Shown: piece by piece, positions 8,494 through 18,216 of the stretch
Numbering within the stretch: position 1 is the first letter of the stretch
How the letters are laid out: each line of letters starts with the position of its first letter
Assembly: GCF_009832865.1 (NCBI RefSeq)
Contig: NZ_CP047130.1
Span: forward strand, 806,001 to 870,000
From: Colwellia sp. 20A7
GTDB taxonomy: Bacteria; Pseudomonadota; Gammaproteobacteria; Enterobacterales; Alteromonadaceae
DNA: 64,000 bases
Reading direction: 5' to 3'
Notes under the pieces: model-generated
What the model was told of the DNA's origin: nothing
The model's input: the letters and a program-made list of their open reading frames with translations, nothing else
Database searches by the model: none
Made by a program: the position numbers and the translations under genes

Positions 8494-9158
8494 TCCTTGT
8501 GAATATTGATTTAAAGGCTTTATGCACAAAGAGGTTATGAGGCGCTATGCTTTAGAGAAGACAAAAAACAGGTTTTAGGTTTATTGTTAATGTTTTCTCA
8601 TTTACCCTCATTTTCTTCTCCTTGTGAATATTGATTTAAAGGCTTTATGCACAAAGAGATTAAGAGACGCTACGCTTTAGAGAAGACAAAAAACTGGTTT
8701 TAGGTTTATTGTTAATGTTTTCTCATTTACCCTCATTTTCTTCTCCTTGTGAATATTGATTTAAAGGCTTTATGCACAAAGAGGTTAAGAGGCGCTACGC
8801 TTTAGAGAAGACAAAAAACTGGTTTTAGGTTTATTGTTAACGTTTTCTCATTTACTCTCATTCTCTGCTCATTGTGAATATTGGTTTAAAGGCTTTATTC
8901 ACAAAGAGGTTAAGAGGCGCTGCGCTGAAGAGAAGACAAAAAAACAGGTTTTAGGTTTATTGTTAATGTTTTCTCATTTACTCTCATTCTCTGCTCATTG
9001 TGAATATTGGTTTAAAGGCTTTATTCACAAAGAGATTAAGAGACGCTACGCTTTAGAGAAGACAAAAAACAGGTTTTAGGTTTATTGTTAATGTTTTCTC
9101 ATTTACCCTCATTCTCTGCTCATTGTGCATATTAGTGTAATACTTTATGCACAAAGAA
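8494..9158 (+). repeat. Tandem repeat array, right part (units 5-10 plus partial)
   Basis: The landmark GAATA/GCATA recurs at 8501, 8626, 8751, 8876, 9002 and 9127, so units are 125-126 bases, longer and more uniform than the 102-117 base units on the left. Units share the CACAAAGAG motif, a GGCGCTRCGCTTTAGAGAAG core and an added TTAATG/TTAACG segment. The last unit is cut short near 9158. The array is not CRISPR-like because there are no unique spacers. Confidence 0.85.
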
Positions 9159-9456
9159 GGAGCGATTAGATGTGTGGTACTGTTTTTCCTCAGTGTAGTG
9201 AAGCGACTCGGTGTTCTCGGTGGTGATAAATAGGATCAATGGGGTCAAGGTAACTTGAAAAGCACTGATTCAGGATCTGGTTTTTTTGCCCTAATGCTTA
9301 AGAATTAATGATTTGTGCTTGAGCCAATAAGACATAGATTCCGTATTAAGTGACCAACGGAATGACGGGGCAGGGTGATCAACACAATGACGGGTAATGC
9401 AACTTTAAAGTCTAGATTTTTAGCGTTTGTAAATTGGATAATATTGATAAAGTTCA
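9159..9456 (+). other. Non-coding stretch with array boundary copy and short repeats
   Basis: No gene is visible. It holds the right copy of the 27-base boundary motif (9193-9219). Two near-identical 20-mers follow at 9351-9370 and 9376-9395 (TGAYCAACRSAATGACGGG pattern), a short tandem duplication. The rest looks like promoter-proximal sequence for the dehydratase gene. Confidence 0.5.
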
Positions 9457-9485
9457 TTACAATATCCTAATTAAACGGTTATAAT
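9457..9485 (+). promoter_or_regulatory. Candidate sigma-70 promoter for the PglF-like gene
   Basis: TTACAA (9457-9462), a 17-base spacer and a perfect TATAAT (9480-9485). It lies about 75 bases upstream of the start codon at 9562. The -35 is weak (three of six), the -10 and spacing are ideal. It would let the dehydratase be expressed despite being cut off from the upstream genes. Confidence 0.5.
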
Positions 9486-9561
9486 CCGCCCTTATAGTGA
9501 AAAATACACTATTACATTTCCCTCTATTTTTATATTGACCAAAATTGCAAAGGAGTAAGTT

Positions 9562-11496
9562 TTGGGTTCATTAACTAAAAAAGTATTATCAATGTCACGT
9601 TCTAAGAAACGAGTGGTGACTTTATGTATCGATTCCATCTTTATTCTTACGGCGTTTTGGTGCTCTTATTTTGTTCGTTTAGATGATATTGCTCCTTTTA
9701 TTGTGTCTAATAATTGGCTTTTGTTGGTTACTTTAATTCCGCTAAGTTTATTAGGTTTTATACAATTAGGCTTATACCGAGCAGTATTGCGTTATGTAAA
9801 CTTACAAGCATTATCTGCCGTTATTTTCGGCTCAATTATTTCTACCATGTTATTTGTTGGTCTTGCTTTCTTTTTTCATATAGGTGTGCCTCGCACTGTA
9901 CCTATTATTTATTTTTGTTTATGTTTGCTATTCATTGGTGGCTCTCGCTTATTGGTGAAATCTTATGTGAGTCGACTTTACTTGAATACAAAAGAAGCGG
10001 TTATTATTTATGGTGCTGGCTCTGCAGGACGTCAATTAGCTAATGCCCTAAGCCATGGCCCTGAATATAAAGTTGCAGCTTTTATTGATGATGACATTAT
10101 GAAACATAAATCGTCAGTTCAAGGTATTAATGTTTATGGGAACTCTTCGTTAGAATATTTGATAGCTGACAAATCAATCAAACGCATTTTATTGGCTTTA
10201 CCGAGTGCGACTCACTCACGTCGTAAGAAAATATTACAGCTATTAGAGACATTGCCGGTTAAGGTTCAAACAATACCAGGCATGGCTGCAATGATTGATG
10301 GCTCTGCTGAAATTGTAGAATTTAAAGATGTCGAAATTGAAGATCTTCTCGGGCGAGATGCTATAGCACCTGAGCTTGATTTAATGGCTACTAATATTCG
10401 TAATAAAGTGGTAATGGTTACCGGGGCTGGTGGCTCTATCGGCTCAGAGTTATGTCGTCAAATTATCAAGCATGACCCAATAAAAATTGTACTATTTGAA
10501 CGTTCTGAATACGGTATTTATGCTATTGAGAAAGAGCTTAATGAATACAAAAATAAACATAAGTTAACGGTTGAAATTTTACCGCTTATTGGCTCTGTGC
10601 AACAAAGTAATCGTATTGAGTCTGTGATGAAGGCCTTTGGTGTGCAAACGGTTTATCATGCGGCAGCTTACAAACATGTGCCTATGGTTGAACAAAATGT
10701 AGTTGAAGGTGTTCGTAATAATGTTTTTGGTACCCTTTATGCTGCGAAAGCCGCTATTAATGCAGGCGTTGAAACTTTTGTGTTAATTTCTACAGACAAA
10801 GCGGTTCGCCCTACTAACGTGATGGGCGCTACGAAACGCATGGCAGAGCTGTGTTTACAAGCCTTGGCAAAAACACAGCAACAAACGCGTTTTTGCATGG
10901 TACGTTTTGGCAATGTGTTAGGGTCATCGGGCTCTGTTGTACCACTCTTTCGTAAGCAAATTAAAATGGGGGGGCCAGTTACGGTAACTCACCCAGCGAT
11001 TACCCGTTACTTTATGACCATTCCTGAAGCTGCGCAATTGGTTGTACAAGCAGGCGCCATGGGTAAAGGTGGGGATGTATTTGTACTTGATATGGGAGAC
11101 GCTATTAAAATTAAAGATCTGGCCGCTAAAATGATTTTCCTATCAGGTCATGAAGTAAAAAATGATGACAACCCCGATGGTGATATAGAAATTAAATTTA
11201 CTAGTCTTCGCCCGGGTGAAAAACTTTATGAAGAACTATTAATTGGTACTAATGTTTCAGGTACTAGCCATGAACGGATAATGACCGCACACGAAGTGAT
11301 GCTTGAATGGAATGAACTGAGTAACATTCTTAACCGTTTAGATAGCGCATGTCATCAGTATGAGCATGATAAAATACGCCAAATTTTGTTAGATGCCCCT
11401 CTAGATTTCATGCCTTCTGACGGCATTAGTGATCTTATTTGGCAACATAAAACTGTTATTGAGGTTAAAAAACCAAAATTAAGAACGGTAAACTAA
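9562..11496 (+). CDS. PglF/WbpM/CapD-family UDP-GlcNAc 4,6-dehydratase, membrane-bound
   Basis: A 644-aa long-form dehydratase. Four transmembrane helices lie at about 19-41, 53-75, 83-105 and 111-131. A first Rossmann domain follows (IYGAGSAGRQL, about 149) and then the catalytic SDR domain (VTGAGGSIGSE, about 286). The motif NVMGATKR has Met in place of the usual SDR Tyr of YxxxK, as is typical of WbpM/FlaA1/PglF enzymes, and AAAYKHVPMVE is a family signature. The enzyme converts UDP-GlcNAc to the UDP-4-keto-6-deoxy sugar at the inner membrane face. Start choice: a TTG preceded by AAGGAG (9550-9555) at six bases. With the PglE- and PglD-like genes it can complete the bacillosamine route. 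Confidence 0.88.
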   Translation: MGSLTKKVLSMSRSKKRVVTLCIDSIFILTAFWCSYFVRLDDIAPFIVSNNWLLLVTLIPLSLLGFIQLGLYRAVLRYVNLQALSAVIFGSIISTMLFVGLAFFFHIGVPRTVPIIYFCLCLLFIGGSRLLVKSYVSRLYLNTKEAVIIYGAGSAGRQLANALSHGPEYKVAAFIDDDIMKHKSSVQGINVYGNSSLEYLIADKSIKRILLALPSATHSRRKKILQLLETLPVKVQTIPGMAAMIDGSAEIVEFKDVEIEDLLGRDAIAPELDLMATNIRNKVVMVTGAGGSIGSELCRQIIKHDPIKIVLFERSEYGIYAIEKELNEYKNKHKLTVEILPLIGSVQQSNRIESVMKAFGVQTVYHAAAYKHVPMVEQNVVEGVRNNVFGTLYAAKAAINAGVETFVLISTDKAVRPTNVMGATKRMAELCLQALAKTQQQTRFCMVRFGNVLGSSGSVVPLFRKQIKMGGPVTVTHPAITRYFMTIPEAAQLVVQAGAMGKGGDVFVLDMGDAIKIKDLAAKMIFLSGHEVKNDDNPDGDIEIKFTSLRPGEKLYEELLIGTNVSGTSHERIMTAHEVMLEWNELSNILNRLDSACHQYEHDKIRQILLDAPLDFMPSDGISDLIWQHKTVIEVKKPKLRTVN

Positions 11497-11634
11497 GCTA
11501 AGTGCATTTATTTTACATAATGAAAACAAATTGTATTTATATTCAGTATTAATGCACGATTATTCAAAGTATAATTATCGGCATCAGTTTCAGCGAAACA
11601 AAATAACCATCGAAATTAGAAAGGTATTAAACTA

Positions 11635-12822
11635 ATGTTTACAAAGTTAACCCAGTTACCACCAGATCCTATTTTGGGATTATCTGTAAAATTTAAAGCC
11701 GATATCAATGCTAATAAAATAGATCTTGGTGCCGGTATATATAAAGATGAAAATGGCAATACTCCCGTTTTATCTTGTGTAAAAACAGCTGAAAAATTTC
11801 GTTTAGAAAATGAAAAAAGCAAAGCATATTTAGGCTCTGCTGGATCTGCATTATTTAATGAAAAAATGACTTCACTTATGTTAGGTGATCATAAAGTTAT
11901 TAGTGAAAATAGAATTCGTACTGTATCAACACCTGGTGGTACAGGAGCTTTACGTACCGCGGGCGAATTTATAAAATCTTGTACGCCTGGCGCTACTATC
12001 TGGGTAAGTAATCCTACCTGGGCAAACCATCAAGGTGTATTTGCAGCGGCTGGTTTAACAGTTAAAACTTATCCTTACTACGATTATGAAAATAAAACTT
12101 TAGACTTTGAAGGTATGCTTGAAGCATTAAAGCAAGTATCTAAAGATGACGCTGTGTTATTACATGCCTGTTGTCATAACCCTAGTGGTATGGACTTGAA
12201 TGCCGAGCAATGGCAACAAGTTGCAGACGTAGCTAAACACGTTGGTTTTATGCCTGTTGTTGATATGGCTTATCAAGGTTTTGGTCAAGACTTAGATGCA
12301 GATGCTTTTGGTTTAAGGTTGATGGCTGATACCGTTGAACAGATGATCATCTGTAGTTCATGTTCTAAAAACTTTGGTTTATATCGTGAGCGAATCGGTG
12401 CTTGTTCTATTATTGGTAAAAGTTCAATTGCTGCCGAGATTATTAACTCTGTATTACTTTCTGTTGTACGTGTGAATTATTCTATGCCTCCTGCACATGG
12501 TGCTGCTATTGTAGAAACGATTTTAAGTTCAGCAGAGCTAACAACACAGTGGCATGGGGAACTAAAAGAAATGCGTGATCGTATTAACGGCATGCGTCAA
12601 TTATTAGTGGATCAGTTGGCAGTTAATGGTGTAACTCGTGATTTTAGCTTTATTACCACACAAAATGGTATGTTTTCATTCTTAGGTATTGATAAAGAGC
12701 AAGTACAACGTTTACAAGATGAATACAGTATTTATATTGTTGGTTCAAGCCGTATTAGCCTTGCTGGAATTTCACCTGATAACGTTAATTATTTAACGCA
12801 ATCTATTGCTAAAGTACTTTAA
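11635..12822 (+). CDS. AspC/TyrB-family aspartate/aromatic aminotransferase
   Basis: A 395-aa class I PLP aminotransferase. The N-terminus (LPPDPILGLSVKFKAD) and LGAGIYKDENGNTPVL match the AspC/TyrB subfamily. The PLP Lys lies in CSSCSKNFGLYRERIGA, and ACCHNPSGMD holds the Asn that contacts the cofactor. The C-terminal Arg in SSRISLAG would bind the substrate alpha-carboxylate. It transfers amino groups between aspartate or aromatic amino acids and 2-oxoglutarate in the cytoplasm. Substrate preference cannot be settled from sequence alone. It is monocistronic, with AAAGG upstream of ATG and a strong terminator downstream. Confidence 0.88.
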   Translation: MFTKLTQLPPDPILGLSVKFKADINANKIDLGAGIYKDENGNTPVLSCVKTAEKFRLENEKSKAYLGSAGSALFNEKMTSLMLGDHKVISENRIRTVSTPGGTGALRTAGEFIKSCTPGATIWVSNPTWANHQGVFAAAGLTVKTYPYYDYENKTLDFEGMLEALKQVSKDDAVLLHACCHNPSGMDLNAEQWQQVADVAKHVGFMPVVDMAYQGFGQDLDADAFGLRLMADTVEQMIICSSCSKNFGLYRERIGACSIIGKSSIAAEIINSVLLSVVRVNYSMPPAHGAAIVETILSSAELTTQWHGELKEMRDRINGMRQLLVDQLAVNGVTRDFSFITTQNGMFSFLGIDKEQVQRLQDEYSIYIVGSSRISLAGISPDNVNYLTQSIAKVL

Positions 12823-12890
12823 TAATTTAATAAGTTACTTTATTTAACTTCAGTATGTCTCGTCTTGATATACGTTGACATTTTTAATTA

Positions 12891-12928
12891 AAAAGCCTGC
12901 TGTTAATATTATAACAGCAGGCTTTTTT
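12891..12928 (+). terminator. Rho-independent terminator after the aminotransferase
   Basis: An 11-bp perfect stem GCCTGCTGTTA / TAACAGCAGGC with a six-base loop, followed by six T residues and preceded by an A-run, so it may work in both directions. Confidence 0.93.
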
Positions 12929-13299
12929 ATATCACCAATATTACTCGTTATGATAATTTCTGCTGTCTATATATAGGCGAAGTATAAATCGACTAAATCA
13001 TGTAAAAATCAATTACTATATAACTTTTTTTCTTAATATCTCTCAAAATATGAAAGTTTTTCATATCATTCAAGACATCGCCTAGACAGAATCGAGTTTA
13101 TAACATACTCTGGAATCAAAGTATGAAGGTTCTGCTCGCAACTTTAGTATATAAAAACAGAGATTTATTGCAGATAATACCAACTTAATTAAATTTTCGT
13201 TTAGAGGAGAGTCACTTTAACCGATTTAGCATAAACGAGTAGTAAAAAAACTTCTGTATTACTTACTATTCATCAATAATAATTTAAAGAGATACTTTC
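12929..13299 (+). other. Upstream region of the sensor-kinase operon
   Basis: About 370 AT-rich bases without a gene. AT-rich candidate -10 hexamers occur, but no promoter stands out. An AGAGG at 13203-13207 is too far from the GTG start to act as its ribosome site. Confidence 0.4.
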
Positions 13300-16200
13300 G
13301 TGAAAAAAATTAGGAAACGTATGACTATTAAGCAAAATTTAATTTTTGGCTTTTCAGCTATTAGTGCCATTTTATTTGCGGCTGTCAGCACAACGTTGAT
13401 TTTGACGAATATTATTAATAATACAACGAAAGAAATTGTTGAAGAAAGAATGCCATCAACAGAAAAAAGTTCTTTCATGCTAACGGGTATTAATAGCTCT
13501 TTAGCTTCTCTTGGTGGTTGGTTAATTACAGGAAATGACCGGTTTAAAAAAGATAGAAATAATACTTGGGAAGTTATTGATTTAACAACTATAAAAATAG
13601 ATTCATTGTCCGCTAACTGGCAATCACAAGAAAGTATTGAGAAATGGAGTGAAGTAAAACTTTATCTAGAAAAATTCAAGCAGATACAGCAAAAGGTTGA
13701 GGATATAGGTCATACACTTGAAGAAAAGCCTGCTAATAAAATTTTAATTGAACAAGCTAATCCAATAAAGTCAGACATGTTTCATTTTATATCACTTATG
13801 ATTGATTCTGAAAAAAACCATGTTCCCGATAGTGTGCAAAAAATATCAATATTAACAGCACTTCGTGCTTCGATGGGGTACGGAGGGATGATACATAATT
13901 TTAAAAACTATGTATTACGTGGTAATGATAAATCTCATCAGGCCTTTGAGGAGTCAATTAAAAAGTCGCGTGCGCTTCTAGATGAATATATAAAATATCC
14001 AATGAGTGATGAAGAGTTACTTGCGGTTGATATTATTAGCCAAGTTATTACTCATTATTCCGAAAACAGTATGCTCATTAAAGTTGTTGAGAATGAAGGG
14101 AATACACCAGAAATAACGGATAAAGAAGTGAGAGTTGATGATAGTACCGCTATTGAAGCTTTAACTTTTCTTGATAATGTAAATGCTTCTGCAACTTCAG
14201 GTAAACAACAAATAGCCTCAAAAATTCGTGTTTTACTTGGCTATAATGGATTTATTCATCACTATAAAAACTATTTACTTCGTAAAACGGCTAGTAAGAA
14301 AGATCAAGCCGAGACTGCTTTAGATGAAGTAGTGAAAGTGATAAATTTATACCGCTTGCAAAATTTAACCTCAAGTGAGCGTTCAGCACTACAAGACTTA
14401 GAAAGAGTCGTAAAGTCCTACCGTATACTATTAGTCAATGCAGAAAAACTTGTGTTAAATGGTGCTGATGCGAGAACTATCGATAGAAGTGTTCGTATTG
14501 ACGATCAGCCGGCATTAAAAGCATTGGCCTTTATTGATGAGTCAATTGCCAATTCATTAAGTGATCCAGAGGAAGCAATCAAACTCCAATCCGCTACATT
14601 GCAGGATCGTGCTCGATTACTAGGCACTATGTCTGACTTTAGGAATACGTTGAGTTCAATTTTTGATGAGTTACAGTCATTTCTTATTACGGGACAAGAA
14701 AAACATTATCAATTGTTTCAAGCGCTATGGGATAGTAATACTGAAAAATTTATTATGCTCAAAAAACTTCAATATTTAATGTTACCAGAGCAATTAAATG
14801 CTTTTGAAAAGTTAACAGTGTCACGTAATGTTTTTATGCCATTGCCTAAAGAAATGTTTGATATTCGTCGCTCTGAGCGTTGGAATATGACCAATTATTT
14901 ACTTGCTACAGAAGTGATGCCACTTACAGAGAAGATTTTAGGCTTACTCGCCGGTGAGCGAAATAAAGACGGTAGACGTGATGGCGGTTTAGCAAAAAGT
15001 GAGCGAATGCAGTTGGCTAGTATAGCCAAAGATAATGCTTATTCAGTGGCTCAACTTAATGCCATACAATGGTTATTGTTATTAACAGGATTGGTTACTG
15101 CATTTTTTATTGGTAAAAAAACTGAAAAATCAATTACTGAACCACTAAAAAATATCACAGAAGCAATGACAAAAATTGCATCTGGTGGCGCCGTTATTAA
15201 TATTGAAGAGTCTAACCAGGCGGGAGAAATTGGTCACTTAACCAAAGCTGCTAGTATTTTTCAGAAGTCAGCCTTAAAAACAGAAGATGAAAACTGGAAA
15301 AAAACTCAAATTGCACACATTTCAGAAAAAGCACAACAAACTGATACCTTAACTGATTTTTGTCGTGAGGTTATTGATCAGTTAACACCATTAATTAACG
15401 GAGCCGTTGGTGTTTTCTATGTTTATAAACCTGAAAACGAGCTTTTAGAAATAAAAGCTAGTTATAGTTTTGTTCGTAAAGAAAATACTCAAACAAGCTT
15501 TAAATTAAGGGAGGGCATTATTGGGCAGTCAGCTTTTGAACAGCAAAACATCATTTTGTCTCCGGTACCTGAAGACTTTATTACCGTGTCCTCTGCGCTC
15601 GGAGACTCCCAGCCCGCGACCTTAATCGTTTTACCTGTCATCTATCGAAAAAATTTATTAGGTGTTATTGAAATCGCAAGTTTTGATTCTTTGTCACAAT
15701 TAAATCATGAGTTGTTAAAAGAAATAATACCGGCGATTGCACTCAGTTTAGAAAAACTCAATCAAGTTATTAATGCTAAAACATTATTAGAAGAAACTAA
15801 GCGTCAAGCTGAACAATTACAATTATCTGAAGAAGGATTAAGAGCTTCTGAAGAAGAGCTAAGAGTATCTGAAGAAGAGTTGCGAGTTATTAATGAAGAG
15901 CTGGTTGAGAATAGCCGAGGTTTAGAAGAGAAAACATTACAACTTGAGCGCTCTCAATTAAAACAGCGTAAAGTTAATCAGACACTGTCAGAGCATAATA
16001 AAGAAATTCAAGCACAACAAAAAGCGTTAGAAAAAGCATTATCCGAAAATCAGCAGAAAACAGAAGAAATTAGACAATCGAGTCGCTATAAATCTGAGTT
16101 TCTTGCCAATATGTCCCATGAATTAAGAACGCCATTAAATAGTCTGTTAATTTTGTCTAAATCATTAGCTGAAAATGATGATGGAGATTTAAATGAAGAT

Positions 16201-18201
16201 AATGTTGAAGCCGCTGAAATTATTCATGAAAGTGGTACGTCTTTATTACATCGCATTAATGAAATTTTAGACTTATCTAAAGTTGAAGCGGGACAAATGT
16301 ATATTCATAGCAATGTGATTATGTTGGATGAACTCAGCCATGGTATTAAGCGCTCTTTTAAACATGTAGCAGCAGAAAAGAAACTTGATTTTGAGGTTGT
16401 ATTAGATGACAAACTACCGGCATCAATAACTTCAGACGTTGATAAAATAGTGCAGATATTAGATAACTTAATTGCTAATGCAATTAAATTCACGAAAGAA
16501 GGTAGTGTGACACTATCAATAAAAATTCCTGAATCTTTATCTAAAGAGATAAGTGAAAAAATAGATGCTCCAATTCAATTTGCCATTATAGATACCGGTA
16601 TTGGTATTAATACCGAGCATTTACAAACTATTTTTGAACCCTTCCGTCAAGAAGATGGTTCCACAAGTAGAGAGTATGGCGGTACTGGCTTAGGTCTTTC
16701 AATCTCTAAAAAGTTTGCCGAACTGCTTGATGGGATTATTTGTGTAGAGAGCGAGAAAGGCAAGGGGAGTGTGTTTAGCCTTATTTTACCTACACATTTA
16801 ATTATAGAAGATAAACAGGGTGAGGAAGAGCTTCTTAATATAGAAGATAATACCCAGATACATAATGATAAAGTCCAATTAAACAATGATTATGTGCAAT
16901 CAAATACGCAAAACAAAAATGAAGTTGAATTACCTGAAGATAATCGCTCATTAGATCAGATAGATATATTTATTGACGATGATCGAGCAAATTTAGTTGA
17001 AAATGATCACGTTGTTTTAGTGGTGGAAGATGATATCCATTTCGCTCAAATATTAGTTAAACGAATAAATAAACAAGGATTTAAAGCTATTGCAACGGGG
17101 AACCCATTCGATGCTTTATGTTTAGCTAAGTTATTACAACCCATGGGAATAGTACTTGATGTAGAATTGCCGCAAATGGATGGAATTGAAGTATATAAGC
17201 AATTAAATGCACTTGCTCAAACACACAATATACCTGTTCATTTTATGTCTGCTTCTAATGCTGCTCTAAGAGCAAAAGCGATAGGCGGAGCTAATTACTT
17301 TACTAAACCGGTTACTCGAGAGCAAATAGATGAAGCTATTCATGGTTTTTCAATTAATTGTAATAATGAATTACAAAGTGTATTAATTATTGATAGTGAT
17401 CCTGAAACACGAAATTTTGCGTGCGAGCAATTTCAAACTAAAGAAGGTGTAGAGGTTTTTGAGGCTGCCACGGGAGAAGAGGCATTAGCACAATTACAAA
17501 AACATAATATCGATTGTATTATTTTAGAACTTAATTTACCTGATATTAATGGGACAGAGTTACTAGAAAAAATTAGTGCTTTGTCTGAAAAGCCAATGCC
17601 GCAAGTTGTTATTTATTCATCGAAAGATCTATCTGAGGAAGAAGTACGAGTTTTAAGACGGTTTACGGATAGTTTAATATTAAAAGACGGTAGCTTTGTT
17701 GAAAGGTTACAAGACGAAGTTATGTTGTTTCTAGATAGTGTTAAAGAAAACCAAGGAAAGCCTTCTTCTGAATATTCGCTCGATAAGTTTTCAAATTATA
17801 ATACCACTAAGAATCCGGCTTATGAAAGTGCACTGGAAGGTAAAACAGTGCTTGTTGTTGATGATGATATGAGAAATACTTTTGCATTATCAAGAGCGTT
17901 GAGTGATAAAGGAATGAAAGTACTTATGTCGAAAGACGGTGCCCAAAGCCTAACAATGCTAGAAAAAAATCCACAAATTGATATTGTCTTAATGGATTCT
18001 ATGATGCCTGGAATGGACGGTAATGAAGCAACAAAAATTATTCGAAGCCAAGATAAGTATACCAAGATGCCTATTTTAATGGTTACGGCAAAAACGATGA
18101 AAGGCGATCGTGAGGTTAGTATGGCCTCAGGTGCTAGTGACTATTTACCTAAGCCTATTGATATGGATAAATTATTATCAATGATGAGAGCTTGGTTATA
18201 A
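13300..18201 (+). CDS. Large hybrid sensor histidine kinase (sensor-HAMP-GAF-coiled coil-HisKA-HATPase-REC-REC-REC)
   Basis: A 1,633-aa inner-membrane hybrid kinase with a GTG start. TM1 is at about 13-36 and TM2 at about 590-606, leaving a ~550-residue periplasmic region. That region contains two copies of a ~120-residue module (about 186-300 and 306-420), each with GYxGxIHxxKNYxLR and a later VRxDDxxAxxAL. They are flanked by two segments with FLITG/WLITG. HAMP follows (607-660), then GAF (about 682-820), a coiled coil with repeated SEEELR heptads (843-868), and HisKA with H940 in NMSHELRTPLNS. The HATPase has DTGIGI and GGTGLGLSI. Three receivers follow: REC1 (D1287), REC2 (Glu at 1410 where Asp is expected) and REC3 (D1566). 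It heads a four-gene operon with CheR, CheB and a GGDEF-EAL protein. The signal is unknown. Confidence 0.9.
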   Translation: MKKIRKRMTIKQNLIFGFSAISAILFAAVSTTLILTNIINNTTKEIVEERMPSTEKSSFMLTGINSSLASLGGWLITGNDRFKKDRNNTWEVIDLTTIKIDSLSANWQSQESIEKWSEVKLYLEKFKQIQQKVEDIGHTLEEKPANKILIEQANPIKSDMFHFISLMIDSEKNHVPDSVQKISILTALRASMGYGGMIHNFKNYVLRGNDKSHQAFEESIKKSRALLDEYIKYPMSDEELLAVDIISQVITHYSENSMLIKVVENEGNTPEITDKEVRVDDSTAIEALTFLDNVNASATSGKQQIASKIRVLLGYNGFIHHYKNYLLRKTASKKDQAETALDEVVKVINLYRLQNLTSSERSALQDLERVVKSYRILLVNAEKLVLNGADARTIDRSVRIDDQPALKALAFIDESIANSLSDPEEAIKLQSATLQDRARLLGTMSDFRNTLSSIFDELQSFLITGQEKHYQLFQALWDSNTEKFIMLKKLQYLMLPEQLNAFEKLTVSRNVFMPLPKEMFDIRRSERWNMTNYLLATEVMPLTEKILGLLAGERNKDGRRDGGLAKSERMQLASIAKDNAYSVAQLNAIQWLLLLTGLVTAFFIGKKTEKSITEPLKNITEAMTKIASGGAVINIEESNQAGEIGHLTKAASIFQKSALKTEDENWKKTQIAHISEKAQQTDTLTDFCREVIDQLTPLINGAVGVFYVYKPENELLEIKASYSFVRKENTQTSFKLREGIIGQSAFEQQNIILSPVPEDFITVSSALGDSQPATLIVLPVIYRKNLLGVIEIASFDSLSQLNHELLKEIIPAIALSLEKLNQVINAKTLLEETKRQAEQLQLSEEGLRASEEELRVSEEELRVINEELVENSRGLEEKTLQLERSQLKQRKVNQTLSEHNKEIQAQQKALEKALSENQQKTEEIRQSSRYKSEFLANMSHELRTPLNSLLILSKSLAENDDGDLNEDNVEAAEIIHESGTSLLHRINEILDLSKVEAGQMYIHSNVIMLDELSHGIKRSFKHVAAEKKLDFEVVLDDKLPASITSDVDKIVQILDNLIANAIKFTKEGSVTLSIKIPESLSKEISEKIDAPIQFAIIDTGIGINTEHLQTIFEPFRQEDGSTSREYGGTGLGLSISKKFAELLDGIICVESEKGKGSVFSLILPTHLIIEDKQGEEELLNIEDNTQIHNDKVQLNNDYVQSNTQNKNEVELPEDNRSLDQIDIFIDDDRANLVENDHVVLVVEDDIHFAQILVKRINKQGFKAIATGNPFDALCLAKLLQPMGIVLDVELPQMDGIEVYKQLNALAQTHNIPVHFMSASNAALRAKAIGGANYFTKPVTREQIDEAIHGFSINCNNELQSVLIIDSDPETRNFACEQFQTKEGVEVFEAATGEEALAQLQKHNIDCIILELNLPDINGTELLEKISALSEKPMPQVVIYSSKDLSEEEVRVLRRFTDSLILKDGSFVERLQDEVMLFLDSVKENQGKPSSEYSLDKFSNYNTTKNPAYESALEGKTVLVVDDDMRNTFALSRALSDKGMKVLMSKDGAQSLTMLEKNPQIDIVLMDSMMPGMDGNEATKIIRSQDKYTKMPILMVTAKTMKGDREVSMASGASDYLPKPIDMDKLLSMMRAWL

Positions 18202-18216
18202 ATATAGGAACAAGCG

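Noticed and set aside
8834..9079. 81-aa open frame made of two repeat units
   Set aside because: It arises because two neighbouring repeat units happen to keep frame; other units differ by 125 bases and break it. No ribosome site or conservation pattern supports translation.
2782..9158. CRISPR array
   Set aside because: Units are 102-126 bases, directly abutting, with no unique spacers and no cas genes.
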